From: an uncultured Campylobacter sp. | GTDB taxonomy: Bacteria > Campylobacterota > Campylobacteria > Campylobacterales > Campylobacteraceae | Length of the DNA stretch: 26,158 nt | Assembly (NCBI GenBank): GCA_937965895.1 | Contig: CALCKS010000088.1 | Location: 1-26,158, forward strand | Direction of reading: 5' to 3' | Shown here: piece after piece, positions 1-6,578 of the stretch | Layout of the letters: every line of letters starts with the position of its first letter | How positions within the stretch are numbered: the stretch's first letter is position 1 | Program-made: the position numbers and the translations under genes | Notes under the pieces: model-generated | What the model was told of the DNA's origin: nothing | Databases searched by the model: none | What the model saw: only the letters and a program-made list of their open reading frames with translations

Positions 1-1
1 C

Positions 2-886
2 GACGTTTTCGAGCGCCGGCGTCACGTATGAGCGCAGCATCCTGCAAAGGCCGGTGATGTTTTCGCTAAGCACGGGATTGCGCTTGTGCGGCATCGCGCT
101 AGAGCCCTTTTGGCCGGGGCTAAAGTATTCCTCTGCCTCGTAAACTTCCGTCCTTTGGAAGTGTCGCACGGCGACGGCGATCTTTTCGCAGGTGGCGGCT
201 AGGACGGCGATCGCGCTAATGACGTGGGCGTAGCGGTCGCGCTGGATGACCTGATTTGACGCTGGGGCGGGTTTTAGACCAAGCTGCTCGCAGGTTAGCT
301 CTTCAAACTCGAGCGGTGCGTGAGCGAAATTTCCCATCGCACCGCTTAGTTTGCCGTAGGCGGCGACCTCTTTGGCGTCCTGCAGCAGCTTTAGCGCGCG
401 CGCAACCTCGTCGTACCAGACCGCAAGCACGAGCCCGAAGGTGATCGGCTCGCCGTGGATGCCGTGGCTACGGCCGACCATCATCGTATTTTTGTGCTCC
501 TGAGCTCTGGTTTTGATCGCGCTCATCAGGCCTTTTACGTCCTCGATAATGAGCTCCATGCTGCTTTTGATCTGAAGCGCGACGGCGGTGTCAATGCAAT
601 CTGAGCTAGTCATGCCGTAGTGTACGAAGCGGCTCTCCTCGCCTAGGCTCTCGCTCACGCTCGTTAGAAATGCGATCACGTCGTGCTTGGTCGTCTTTTC
701 GATCTCGTCGATGCGCCGAACGTCAAATTTAGCGTTTTTGCAAATTTTCTCGCAGTCCGTATCGCTGATAAAACCTAGTTTATTCCACGCCTTGACTGCG
801 GCCTTTTCGACCTCCAGCCACGCACTGTATTTTGCCTGCATATCCCACTTTTGCGCCATCTGCTCACGCGAATATCTCTCTACCAT
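2..886 (-). CDS. purB: Adenylosuccinate lyase, N-terminal 295 codons (3' part off the window)
   Basis: Purine synthesis enzyme that splits fumarate from SAICAR and from adenylosuccinate; cytosolic homotetramer. I translated this frame from the ATG at 884-886 (MVERYSREQMAQKW...) to the left edge without a stop. It shows the fumarase/aspartase superfamily signature SSAMPHKRNP near residues 262-271, the TSSDCIDTA segment near residue 105 and GRSHGIHGEP near residue 155. The family is about 440 residues, so roughly a third is missing beyond base 1. The frame is intact. The gene diverges from the pseudouridine synthase at 1005, with its own TATAAT box at 927-932. Identification is by family recall and is firm. 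Confidence 0.96.
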   Translation of the reverse strand, partial: MVERYSREQMAQKWDMQAKYSAWLEVEKAAVKAWNKLGFISDTDCEKICKNAKFDVRRIDEIEKTTKHDVIAFLTSVSESLGEESRFVHYGMTSSDCIDTAVALQIKSSMELIIEDVKGLMSAIKTRAQEHKNTMMVGRSHGIHGEPITFGLVLAVWYDEVARALKLLQDAKEVAAYGKLSGAMGNFAHAPLEFEELTCEQLGLKPAPASNQVIQRDRYAHVISAIAVLAATCEKIAVAVRHFQRTEVYEAEEYFSPGQKGSSAMPHKRNPVLSENITGLCRMLRSYVTPALENV

Positions 887-911
887 TTTGCAACCTTTGC
901 TTGAATTTTTG

Positions 912-917
912 TATAAT
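912..917 (+). promoter_or_regulatory. -10 box of the rightward promoter for the RluA-type synthase
   Basis: TTTTTGTATAAT matches the extended -10 form typical of Campylobacter sigma-70 promoters. It lies about 88 bases before the TTG start at 1005 and sits back to back with the purB -10 box 10 bases away, so the two promoters probably compete for polymerase. Confidence 0.6.
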
Positions 918-926
918 GATGCCAAG

Positions 927-932
927 ATTATA
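927..932 (-). promoter_or_regulatory. -10 box of the purB promoter
   Basis: Reading leftward the sequence is CTTTTATATAATCTTGG, a perfect TATAAT about 41 bases before the purB ATG. The predicted start near 920 gives a leader of about 34 bases. This is sequence inference only. Confidence 0.6.
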
Positions 933-1004
933 TAAAAGCGGGGCTGAAAAGGCGGTTAGTATCCGCTAAATTTGCCCTTAAATTTTAGATTTAAAGAGTG
1001 AAAA

Positions 1005-1913
1005 TTGCCTTATATTCATAAATTTATCGCGCATGCCGAAGGGCAAAAAGCGTATGAAATTTTGCTGCAAAACGGCTATAAAATGCGCGAAGCCCAGCGC
1101 CTAATCGACAAAGGCCGACTCATCTGCGACGGCGCAGTCATTAGCGAGAAAAACGCATTGCTAAGCGGTGAAATTTGCCTGATAGAGTACGAGACGAACC
1201 CGCGCGGGCTAAAGCCAATTTTTGAGTGCGATAAATTTGCGGTTTTTGATAAACCCAGCGGCGTACTCAGTCACCCAAACGGTAGGCATTGCGAGTACTC
1301 GTTAAATGACGAAATTTGGTCGCTCTACGGCCGAGAGGCCTCAGTCGCGCACCGTCTAGACTGCGAAACGAGCGGACTCATCGTCGTAGGCAAAGACAAA
1401 AATGCGGTCGTAAATTTGAAAAAACTTTTTGAAAACAGACAGGTTTATAAAAGCTATGTCGCGCTCGTGCACGGAAAGATAAGCGAAAATTTGTGTATCG
1501 AAGCAAATATGGATCTAGCAAACGACTACGACGATGTGAAAATGCGAATGCGAATTTGCGAGGACGGCAAAAGCGCAGTTACGGAGATTTTGCCGATAGA
1601 GTATTTTGCCGATATCGACGCGACGCTGGTTCGAGCCGTACCGCTCACGGGCAGACAGCATCAAATTCGCTTGCATTTGTTCCACGTGGAACATAGGATT
1701 TTAGGCGAACCGCTCTACGGTCTAGCGCGACCGCAAATCGGGAAAATTTTAGATAAAGAGATGAGCGAAAGCGAGCGAATTTTGATAACCAGCGCGCCGA
1801 GATTGCTGCTGCATTCGGATGAAATTTGCTTTAAATTTGATGGTGTAGAGTATAAAATTAAATCCAAATTTGACGCTAGAAAAAAGTTTTATAACCTCGT
1901 AAAATCAAAGTAA
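1005..1913 (+). CDS. RluA-family RNA pseudouridine synthase
   Basis: Converts specific uridines of rRNA or tRNA to pseudouridine; the target cannot be read from the sequence. The 302 residues begin with an S4-like segment (about 20-60, REAQRLIDKGRLICDG). The catalytic RluA motif HRLDCETSG follows at 116-124 with D119 as the expected nucleophile, then RQHQIRLHLFHVEH at about 217-230. It resembles the Campylobacter Cj1280c type. The start is TTG at 1005: an in-frame TGA lies at 999-1001 just upstream, and AAAGAG at 993-998 can serve as ribosome binding site. A perfect parS palindrome is embedded at 1678-1693, within the conserved RLHLFHVEH motif. Confidence 0.9.
   Translation: MPYIHKFIAHAEGQKAYEILLQNGYKMREAQRLIDKGRLICDGAVISEKNALLSGEICLIEYETNPRGLKPIFECDKFAVFDKPSGVLSHPNGRHCEYSLNDEIWSLYGREASVAHRLDCETSGLIVVGKDKNAVVNLKKLFENRQVYKSYVALVHGKISENLCIEANMDLANDYDDVKMRMRICEDGKSAVTEILPIEYFADIDATLVRAVPLTGRQHQIRLHLFHVEHRILGEPLYGLARPQIGKILDKEMSESERILITSAPRLLLHSDEICFKFDGVEYKIKSKFDARKKFYNLVKSK
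1678..1693. promoter_or_regulatory. parS: parS centromere site 1 (ParB binding)
   Basis: TGTTCCACGTGGAACA is a perfect 16-bp palindrome fitting the bacterial parS consensus TGTTNCACGTGNAACA. It lies inside the pseudouridine synthase gene and encodes part of the peptide LFHVEH. ParB loads at such sites near the replication origin and recruits SMC. An identical copy lies 2.6 kb away at 4321. Confidence 0.85.
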
Positions 1914-1923
1914 AATATAAGCA

Positions 1924-2517
1924 ATGAAGTTAGATATCGAGCAATTAAAATCAGAATTTAAAAAGCGGACTAAATACGCAAAACCGGTTTAACAGCGTTG
2001 GCAAACACTCGCTAGATGCCGATAAAATTTTCGCTCCGTTTAGCGTCAAATTTGCAAAATTTGAGCAGCTATCAAAGCTACTAAATCAAACGAGTGGAGC
2101 GATATCGATCTTGATGTTTTTGCCGAAATTTGCCCTTTTAGCTATCAAATTTTACGACAATACTCGCTTACGGATGATCTCGCAGTTACTGCACGAGAGA
2201 TTTTGTCAGCTAGAAAAGCGCGTTTGATTCAAGATACTCAGACATGCGGTTTGCCGGCCGAAACTTATGATTATTCGGTGTTTCCGATTGTTCTGCGTGC
2301 ATTTCAAGAGTACGGCATACGTAAAATTTGCCTGAATTTCCGCATTGATTTCAATACAAATTTGCTAAAAATATTAAATTTAGGCTATCTTCCTTGCGGC
2401 TGGAAGCATAATGCGCCAAAGCTCCGGCAGACTTATAATCCGATCACCTTTGTGGGCGATAGCGTAAAGCGGCAGGATAAACTTAGCTACGGCGACGGAG
2501 CGTTGTATGTTTATTAA
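1924..2517 (+). pseudogene. Frameshifted gene of unknown function (about 197 codons)
   Basis: An ATG at 1924 opens MKLDIEQLKSEFKKRTKYAK and then meets TAA at 1990. A plausible protein continues in the next frame from about 1991 (NSVGKHSLDADKIFAPF) to about 2075. It then returns to the first frame (SNEWSDIDLDVFAEICPF...) and runs open to the TAA at 2515-2517. In the first frame stops at 1990, 2023, 2041 and 2062 interrupt it. Two compensating single-base shifts would restore one reading frame. I recognise no family. The TTG at 2203 could start a 104-aa product, but the open frame clearly extends further upstream, so a remnant is more likely. It may instead be an intact gene with two sequencing errors. 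Confidence 0.6.
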
Positions 2518-2566
2518 AAAATAAAATTTAATCGCAACTAATAAAATCTAGGGTTTTACTTTAGCG

Positions 2567-2896
2567 CTATTGTGTTATAAATTTTCTACTGATTTGCCTT
2601 ACAGTTTGAAAATAATCGCCGAATTTTTCCTCGACCTTTTTGAAGTTTTTTATCTTATACACATCCTTTTTGTCGCGATGACAGAGCATCAGATAGGTCG
2701 TAAAGTGTAAAATATCTAAAATTTCGGCTCGCAAATTTTTATCTTCTATCTCGGTTTCTAGGCATATTTTTAGAATTTTCTTAAAAATTTTCTTATCAAA
2801 ACAGCAAAAATCATAGAGCAAAACGAAAAAAGAGTCGTCGTTATTTCTGTCTATTTGCTCTCTTAAAAATGCTATATCATCGGTTTCGTTCATCAT
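2567..2896 (-). CDS. Hypothetical 109-aa protein, last gene of the hisF-rlmN operon
   Basis: I do not recognise a family. The protein is charged, apparently all-helical and soluble (MNETDDIAFLREQIDRNND at the start), with four cysteines including a CCF pair near residues 31-33, and no signal peptide. Start choice lies between ATG 2896 and the adjacent ATG 2893. The start overlaps the end of the 34-aa peptide gene by 20 bases, which suggests translational coupling. Base composition is clearly more AT-rich than rlmN upstream. It ends about 50 bases from the broken gene at 1924-2517, in convergent orientation. Confidence 0.7.
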   Translation of the reverse strand: MMNETDDIAFLREQIDRNNDDSFFVLLYDFCCFDKKIFKKILKICLETEIEDKNLRAEILDILHFTTYLMLCHRDKKDVYKIKNFKKVEEKFGDYFQTVRQISRKFITQ

Positions 2897-2981
2897 AAAA
2901 AGCCGTCTTTATGATTAGACCGAGCCCCGCAAAAACCACAACGCAGACGAAAACTATCTGGGATATATCAAGTAGCGTCAT
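2877..2981 (-). CDS. 34-aa single-pass membrane peptide between rlmN and the 109-aa gene
   Basis: The ATG at 2979-2981 overlaps the rlmN TGA at 2978-2980 in an ATGA arrangement. The frame gives MTLLDISQIVFVCVVVF and continues hydrophobic to about residue 24, then KTAFYDERNR and TGA at 2877-2879. This reads as one membrane segment (about residues 8-24) with a short charged cytoplasmic tail. The stop overlaps the start of the 109-aa gene, so the three genes form a chain of overlapping frames. The coupling at both ends is the evidence that it is translated. Function is unknown. Confidence 0.6.
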   Translation of the reverse strand: MTLLDISQIVFVCVVVFAGLGLIIKTAFYDERNR

Positions 2982-4069
2982 TTTGCCGTCTTGGCTAGCG
3001 TTTTGCCGCTTGTTTGGTTGTCGCGCTCTTTTAGCTGACCGCACGCCGCGCTGATGTCAAGACCCTTGCTTTGTCTGATAGTGCAGGTCACGCCGTGATC
3101 GCGTAAGTACGTTTGAAATGCCTCCATATCGGCCGTGTTCGGGCGTCCGTATTCGCTGCCTTCGTGCGGATTAAAGTAGATCAAATTCACCTTCGCCTTG
3201 ATGCCGTGCAGTAGTGAAACGAGCTTTTTGGCATCTTTTATGCCGTCGTTCATGTCTTTTATGACGAGGTACTCAAACATCACTCGCTTACGCATATCGA
3301 TCGGAAAGTCCCTCACTGCCTCCATAACGGACTCGATTTTGTAGGCGTTATTTATCGGCATCAGTTTACTGCGGAGCTCGTTAGTAACGGCGTGCAAAGA
3401 TATCGCTAACAGCACGCCCAGATCCATCTCGCCCAGCTTTTTTATCTGGCTACCTAATCCGCTCGTGCTAACGGTCTGGCGACGCGGCGCGATAGCTAAG
3501 CCGTCATTTTCTTTTAAAATTTTTATAGCTTTACTAACGTTTTCTAGGTTATCTAGCGGTTCGCCCATGCCCATATATACGACGTTTACGCGGCGTTCGT
3601 AGGGGATTTTATTTTCTCTTTTTATCCACAAAATTTGCCCTACGATCTCGCCCGGCGTTAGGTTTCTCGTTAGTCCGCTCTTGCCTGTTAGGCAAAACGA
3701 ACAGCCCATGCGGCAGCCTACCTGTGAACTAACGCAGATCGTATAACGAGCGTGACGCGCCACCTCGCCGTTTTCATCGCTGATCTCTTCTTTCATCGGC
3801 AGTAGCACACTTTCGATCCGCAGCCCGTCTTTGAGCTCGAAAAGATACTTTATAGAGCCGTCGGCGCTCTGCTCGAATTTGACGCATTTTAGCGGATCAA
3901 GGTAAAACTCCTGCGCCAAATTTGCACGCAAATCCTTCGGCAAATTTAGCATTTCATCAAAACTAGTTGCGTTTTTCTTATATAGCCACTCGAAAATTTG
4001 CTTAGCGCGAAACGGCGGCGAGAGCTGCTCTTTTAGCTCGTCTAATGTAAAGTCAAGCAAATTTTTCAA
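2978..4069 (-). CDS. rlmN: Dual-specificity 23S rRNA A2503 / tRNA A37 C2-methyltransferase RlmN
   Basis: A radical-SAM enzyme that methylates C2 of adenosine in 23S rRNA and some tRNAs, tuning ribosome accuracy. The 363 residues are close to family length. The cluster motif CRMGCSFC gives CX3CX2C at C119, C123 and C126. C112 (TICVSSQVGC) and C343 (AACGQL) match the two catalytic cysteines, equivalent to E. coli C118 and C355. MGMGEPLDN at about 166-174 is the SAM-binding GEP motif. The gene starts inside the end of the phosphorylase gene (ATGA overlap at 4066-4069) and ends in an ATGA overlap with the 34-aa peptide. Confidence 0.96.
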   Translation of the reverse strand: MKNLLDFTLDELKEQLSPPFRAKQIFEWLYKKNATSFDEMLNLPKDLRANLAQEFYLDPLKCVKFEQSADGSIKYLFELKDGLRIESVLLPMKEEISDENGEVARHARYTICVSSQVGCRMGCSFCLTGKSGLTRNLTPGEIVGQILWIKRENKIPYERRVNVVYMGMGEPLDNLENVSKAIKILKENDGLAIAPRRQTVSTSGLGSQIKKLGEMDLGVLLAISLHAVTNELRSKLMPINNAYKIESVMEAVRDFPIDMRKRVMFEYLVIKDMNDGIKDAKKLVSLLHGIKAKVNLIYFNPHEGSEYGRPNTADMEAFQTYLRDHGVTCTIRQSKGLDISAACGQLKERDNQTSGKTLAKTAK

Positions 4070-4731
4070 ATGATTTCCTTTTGTTTTAAGTATTTTTCGA
4101 GCTCTTTTTTTGCTTGCTCATGATTTTTGATAAAGTCCGCATGTGCGTTTTTATCGCAAAAATTCGTCGCAACGAATATGCCGTAAGCGGGGATTTGAAA
4201 TTTTTGCGCGACTTTTAGGACGGCGAAAAATTCCATGTTTTCTAAAAAATATCCGCGCGAAAAAAGCTCGTGAGCTAAATTTGGATCGGTCGTGATAAAA
4301 TTTGAAGAATTTACCTTACATGTTCCACGTGGAACAACAGAGGCGATTTCACCCTCTATCGGCGAATAGCTCTTGTTTTCTAGGCTTGAAATTTCGATAT
4401 TTGCCGCGGCTGAGCTCTCGTAAATTTCAAAAATTTCACCTTCCTTGTAAAGTCCTGCCGAGCCTATAAAAATGATTTTACTCGGCAGCGCATTTAAAAT
4501 TTTATCCGGATTTTGTGCGGATTTCGCACTTTTTAAAACCGGCGAATCTATCAAATTTAGCCTCTCGCCAAGTTGCTGCTTGGCCGTCAAATTTTGCTCG
4601 TATCTACCGCAACCATCAACCATAGCTCGCTTTTGCAAAAGCGCCGTCAAATTTATACTCATATCCACTAGCCCTACGCCCATCGGTAGCGCGAATGGAA
4701 ATATCTCGTTTCGTCCGGCTGAAATAATCAC
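4066..4731 (-). CDS. Nucleoside phosphorylase-family protein (divergent purine nucleoside phosphorylase/MTAN-like)
   Basis: Likely cleaves or phosphorolyses a purine nucleoside in the cytosol; the substrate is not established. The 221 residues show a core segment IIFIGSAGLYKEGEIFEIYESS at about 86-107 and ENMEFFAV at about 164-171, matching the Met-Glu ribose-binding signature of the PNP/MTAN superfamily. The usual S/T-D catalytic pair is replaced by VATNFCDKNAH at 187-197. The start is GTG at 4729-4731 behind AGGGCAGGA. It follows hisF by 37 bases and overlaps rlmN by 4. A parS palindrome at 4321-4336 encodes VPRGT (133-137). Confidence 0.72.
   Translation of the reverse strand: MIISAGRNEIFPFALPMGVGLVDMSINLTALLQKRAMVDGCGRYEQNLTAKQQLGERLNLIDSPVLKSAKSAQNPDKILNALPSKIIFIGSAGLYKEGEIFEIYESSAAANIEISSLENKSYSPIEGEIASVVPRGTCKVNSSNFITTDPNLAHELFSRGYFLENMEFFAVLKVAQKFQIPAYGIFVATNFCDKNAHADFIKNHEQAKKELEKYLKQKEII
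4321..4336. promoter_or_regulatory. parS: parS centromere site 2 (ParB binding)
   Basis: A second exact copy of TGTTCCACGTGGAACA, inside the nucleoside phosphorylase-like gene. Two identical 16-bp palindromes in 26 kb would not be expected by chance (about 6 in a million per site). This makes ParB binding the best explanation. Confidence 0.85.
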
Positions 4732-4768
4732 GTCCTGCCCTTTTGTGTGCTAAATTTGAGCTCAAATT

Positions 4769-5524
4769 TCACAGTCTGACCTCGATGCCTTGCTCCCGCA
4801 AATACGTTTTAAGCGCCCTTATCTCAATCTCTCTAAAATGAAAAATGGAGGCTGCCAAGCACGCGTCCGCACCCGCTAAAAATGCGTCCTTAAAGTGCTC
4901 CATTTTGCCCGCGCCGCCGCTTGCGATCACCGGGATATCAAGCGCGCTAAAAATCTGCGTTAAATTTAGCTCAAAGCCGTTTTTGACGCCGTCACAGTCC
5001 ATCGACGTGAGTAAAATTTCGCCTGCGCCGCGCTCCTGCGCCTCTTTTGCCCAGGCAAGCGCATCCTTGCCCGTATCTAGTCTGCCGCCGTTTATAAAAA
5101 CGCTGTAACTATCGCCTGTTTTCTTTGCGTCGATCGCGACGACGACGCACTGTGAGCCGAATTTATTTGCCGCTTCGTCTATCAAATTTGGATTTTTTAT
5201 TGCAGCTGAGTTGAGGCTGATTTTATCGCAGCCCACGTTTAGCAGGCGTGAGATATCGTCGATCGTACGGATACCGCCGCCTACTGTTAGCGGGATAAAA
5301 AGCTCGCGCGCTACCCGCTCCACGACGTCCACGATCGTATCGCGCTCAAGGTGCGACGCCGTGATATCGAGGAAACACAGCTCGTCCGCACCCTCCTCGT
5401 TGTAGCGTTTAGCTATCTCGACCGGATCGCCCGCGTCCACGAGACCTACGAAATTTACGCCCTTTACCACGCGTCCGTCTTTGACGTCTAGGCATGGGAT
5501 TATGCGTTTTGCAAAATGATTCAT
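4769..5524 (-). CDS. hisF: Imidazole glycerol phosphate synthase, cyclase subunit HisF
   Basis: Takes ammonia from the HisH glutaminase and turns PRFAR into imidazole glycerol phosphate plus AICAR, a histidine and purine branch point in the cytosol. The 251 residues form a TIM barrel starting MNHFAKRIIPCLDVKDGRVV. The catalytic aspartates fall at D13 and D132 (VAIDAKKTG), equivalent to D11 and D130 of the Thermotoga enzyme. VGGGIRT at 81-87 and ASGGAGK near residue 202 are the phosphate-binding loops. Here hisF is separate from hisH and hisA and heads an operon with rlmN. A 12-bp inverted repeat stands directly before it. Confidence 0.97.
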   Translation of the reverse strand: MNHFAKRIIPCLDVKDGRVVKGVNFVGLVDAGDPVEIAKRYNEEGADELCFLDITASHLERDTIVDVVERVARELFIPLTVGGGIRTIDDISRLLNVGCDKISLNSAAIKNPNLIDEAANKFGSQCVVVAIDAKKTGDSYSVFINGGRLDTGKDALAWAKEAQERGAGEILLTSMDCDGVKNGFELNLTQIFSALDIPVIASGGAGKMEHFKDAFLAGADACLAASIFHFREIEIRALKTYLREQGIEVRL

Positions 5525-5532
5525 CGCTCTTC

Positions 5533-5564
5533 TTTAGCTAAAATTTGGCTTTATTTTAGCTAAA
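5533..5564 (-). promoter_or_regulatory. 12-bp perfect inverted repeat ahead of hisF
   Basis: TTTAGCTAAAAT (5533-5544) and its exact reverse complement ATTTTAGCTAAA (5553-5564) flank an 8-base spacer. The near arm ends 8 bases from the hisF start codon and so covers the region of its ribosome binding site. It may act as an operator or as a weak mRNA hairpin. The arms are AT-rich and built from words common in this genome. Confidence 0.45.
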
Positions 5565-5601
5565 TTTGACTTATCTAATCATTACATAAGATATTTTTGG
5601 G

Positions 5602-5607
5602 TAAAAT
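5602..5607 (+). promoter_or_regulatory. -10 box of the rsmA-rnj-kpsF-rluB operon
   Basis: TTTTTGGGTAAAAT resembles the extended -10 of Campylobacter promoters, with TAAAAT at 5602-5607. A start near 5614 would give a leader of roughly 110 bases containing three hairpins. Confidence 0.45.
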
Positions 5608-5630
5608 CGGCGAAAATTTAAGGTAAATTT

Positions 5631-5712
5631 ACACCGATGCCGCAAACATCGGTGTGCTTTAGGTGGGTGCAGGGAGCTTGCTCCCGCCCGTAAAGAGTGG
5701 CTTCATTACTCT
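5631..5712 (+). promoter_or_regulatory. Structured 5' leader of rsmA with three consecutive hairpins
   Basis: Hairpin 1 pairs ACACCGATG (5631-5639) with CATCGGTGT (5647-5655). Hairpin 2 pairs GGGAG (5672-5676) with CTCCC (5681-5685) around CTTG, with outer GGG 5665-5667 and CCC 5687-5689. Hairpin 3 pairs AGAGT (5694-5698) with ACTCT (5708-5712) and abuts the ribosome binding site GGAG (5714-5717). The arm CTCC at 5681-5684 is also complementary to that GGAG, so a switch is possible. A dispersed repeat that happens to lie here is the alternative. Confidence 0.5.
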
Positions 5713-5723
5713 GCGGAGTTAAA

Positions 5724-6578
5724 ATGGAAAATATTAAAGCAAAAAAATGCTTCGGGCAAAATTTTTTACACGACGAAGCGACGCTAAACAAAATCATCCA
5801 AGCGATTCCCAAAGATACGCGAAATATCGTTGAAATTGGGCCTGGCTTAGGTGATTTGACATTTAGAATTTTGCGGATTTGCGGCGTAACTAGCTATGAG
5901 ATAGATAGCGAGCTTTTTGCGTTGCTACAGAAAAAATTCGCAAACGAAATTCAAAACGGACGATTGAAACTTTTTTGCAAAGACGCGCTGGATCAATGGA
6001 GCGAAGACGGCCTAAGCGATGAGCCGTATTTTTTAGCGGCAAACCTGCCCTACTACGTCGCTACTAAGATGATCCTAAATGCGATCGAAGACGAGAAATG
6101 TCGCGGCCTGGTCGTGATGATACAAAAGGAAGTCGCGCTCAAATTTAGCGCAAAAAGCGGCGATAGAGATTTTAGCTCTTTGGCGATTTTAGCCTCGCTT
6201 CAAGGCGGCTGCGAGCTGCTTTTTGACGTGGATGCGAACTGCTTTAACCCGCCGCCGAAGGTAACTTCCTCGGTTATAAAACTGCAAAAAAGTAAAAATT
6301 TAATAGGCGAAACGGGTATATTTGAGAGTAAATTTGAATACGAAAAATTTAAAACTTACCTCAAAATCGCCTTTAGCGCGCCTAGAAAAACGCTGATGAA
6401 AAATTTGAGCTCAAGCTACGAAAAGCCCGAAGTCGAGCGAATTTTCAGCATGCTAAATTTGAGCGCAAACATCCGTCCGCATGAGCTAAATGTCGATCTT
6501 TATCTAGAAGTATTTAAAAATTTAAAGGAAGATAATGAACGACAAAAACGAAGAAAAAGCGGTAGTTTCTCAGGGTAA
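5724..6578 (+). CDS. rsmA: 16S rRNA (adenine1518/1519-N6)-dimethyltransferase RsmA (KsgA)
   Basis: Dimethylates the two adenines of the helix 45 loop in 16S rRNA late in 30S assembly, using SAM. From the ATG at 5724 the protein is 284 residues. KCFGQNFLHD at the N-terminus and VEIGPGLGDLT (SAM motif I) are followed by NLPYYVATKM (motif IV, catalytic NLPY) and CFNPPPKVTSSVI. This start has GGAG 6 bases ahead and fits homologues that begin MxxKAKKxFGQNFL. The GTG at 5697 in the same frame would add nine unlikely residues. The 3' end overlaps the RNase J gene by 44 bases. Confidence 0.95.
   Translation: MENIKAKKCFGQNFLHDEATLNKIIQAIPKDTRNIVEIGPGLGDLTFRILRICGVTSYEIDSELFALLQKKFANEIQNGRLKLFCKDALDQWSEDGLSDEPYFLAANLPYYVATKMILNAIEDEKCRGLVVMIQKEVALKFSAKSGDRDFSSLAILASLQGGCELLFDVDANCFNPPPKVTSSVIKLQKSKNLIGETGIFESKFEYEKFKTYLKIAFSAPRKTLMKNLSSSYEKPEVERIFSMLNLSANIRPHELNVDLYLEVFKNLKEDNERQKRRKSGSFSG

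Noticed and set aside
2518..2566. Possible terminator between the convergent broken gene and the 109-aa gene
   Set aside because: The best stem has only four A-T pairs and no clear T-tract.
5697..5723. GTG start for rsmA nine codons upstream
   Set aside because: Homologues begin at the ATG 5724 position, which has a GGAG site, and the extra residues overlap the leader hairpin 3.
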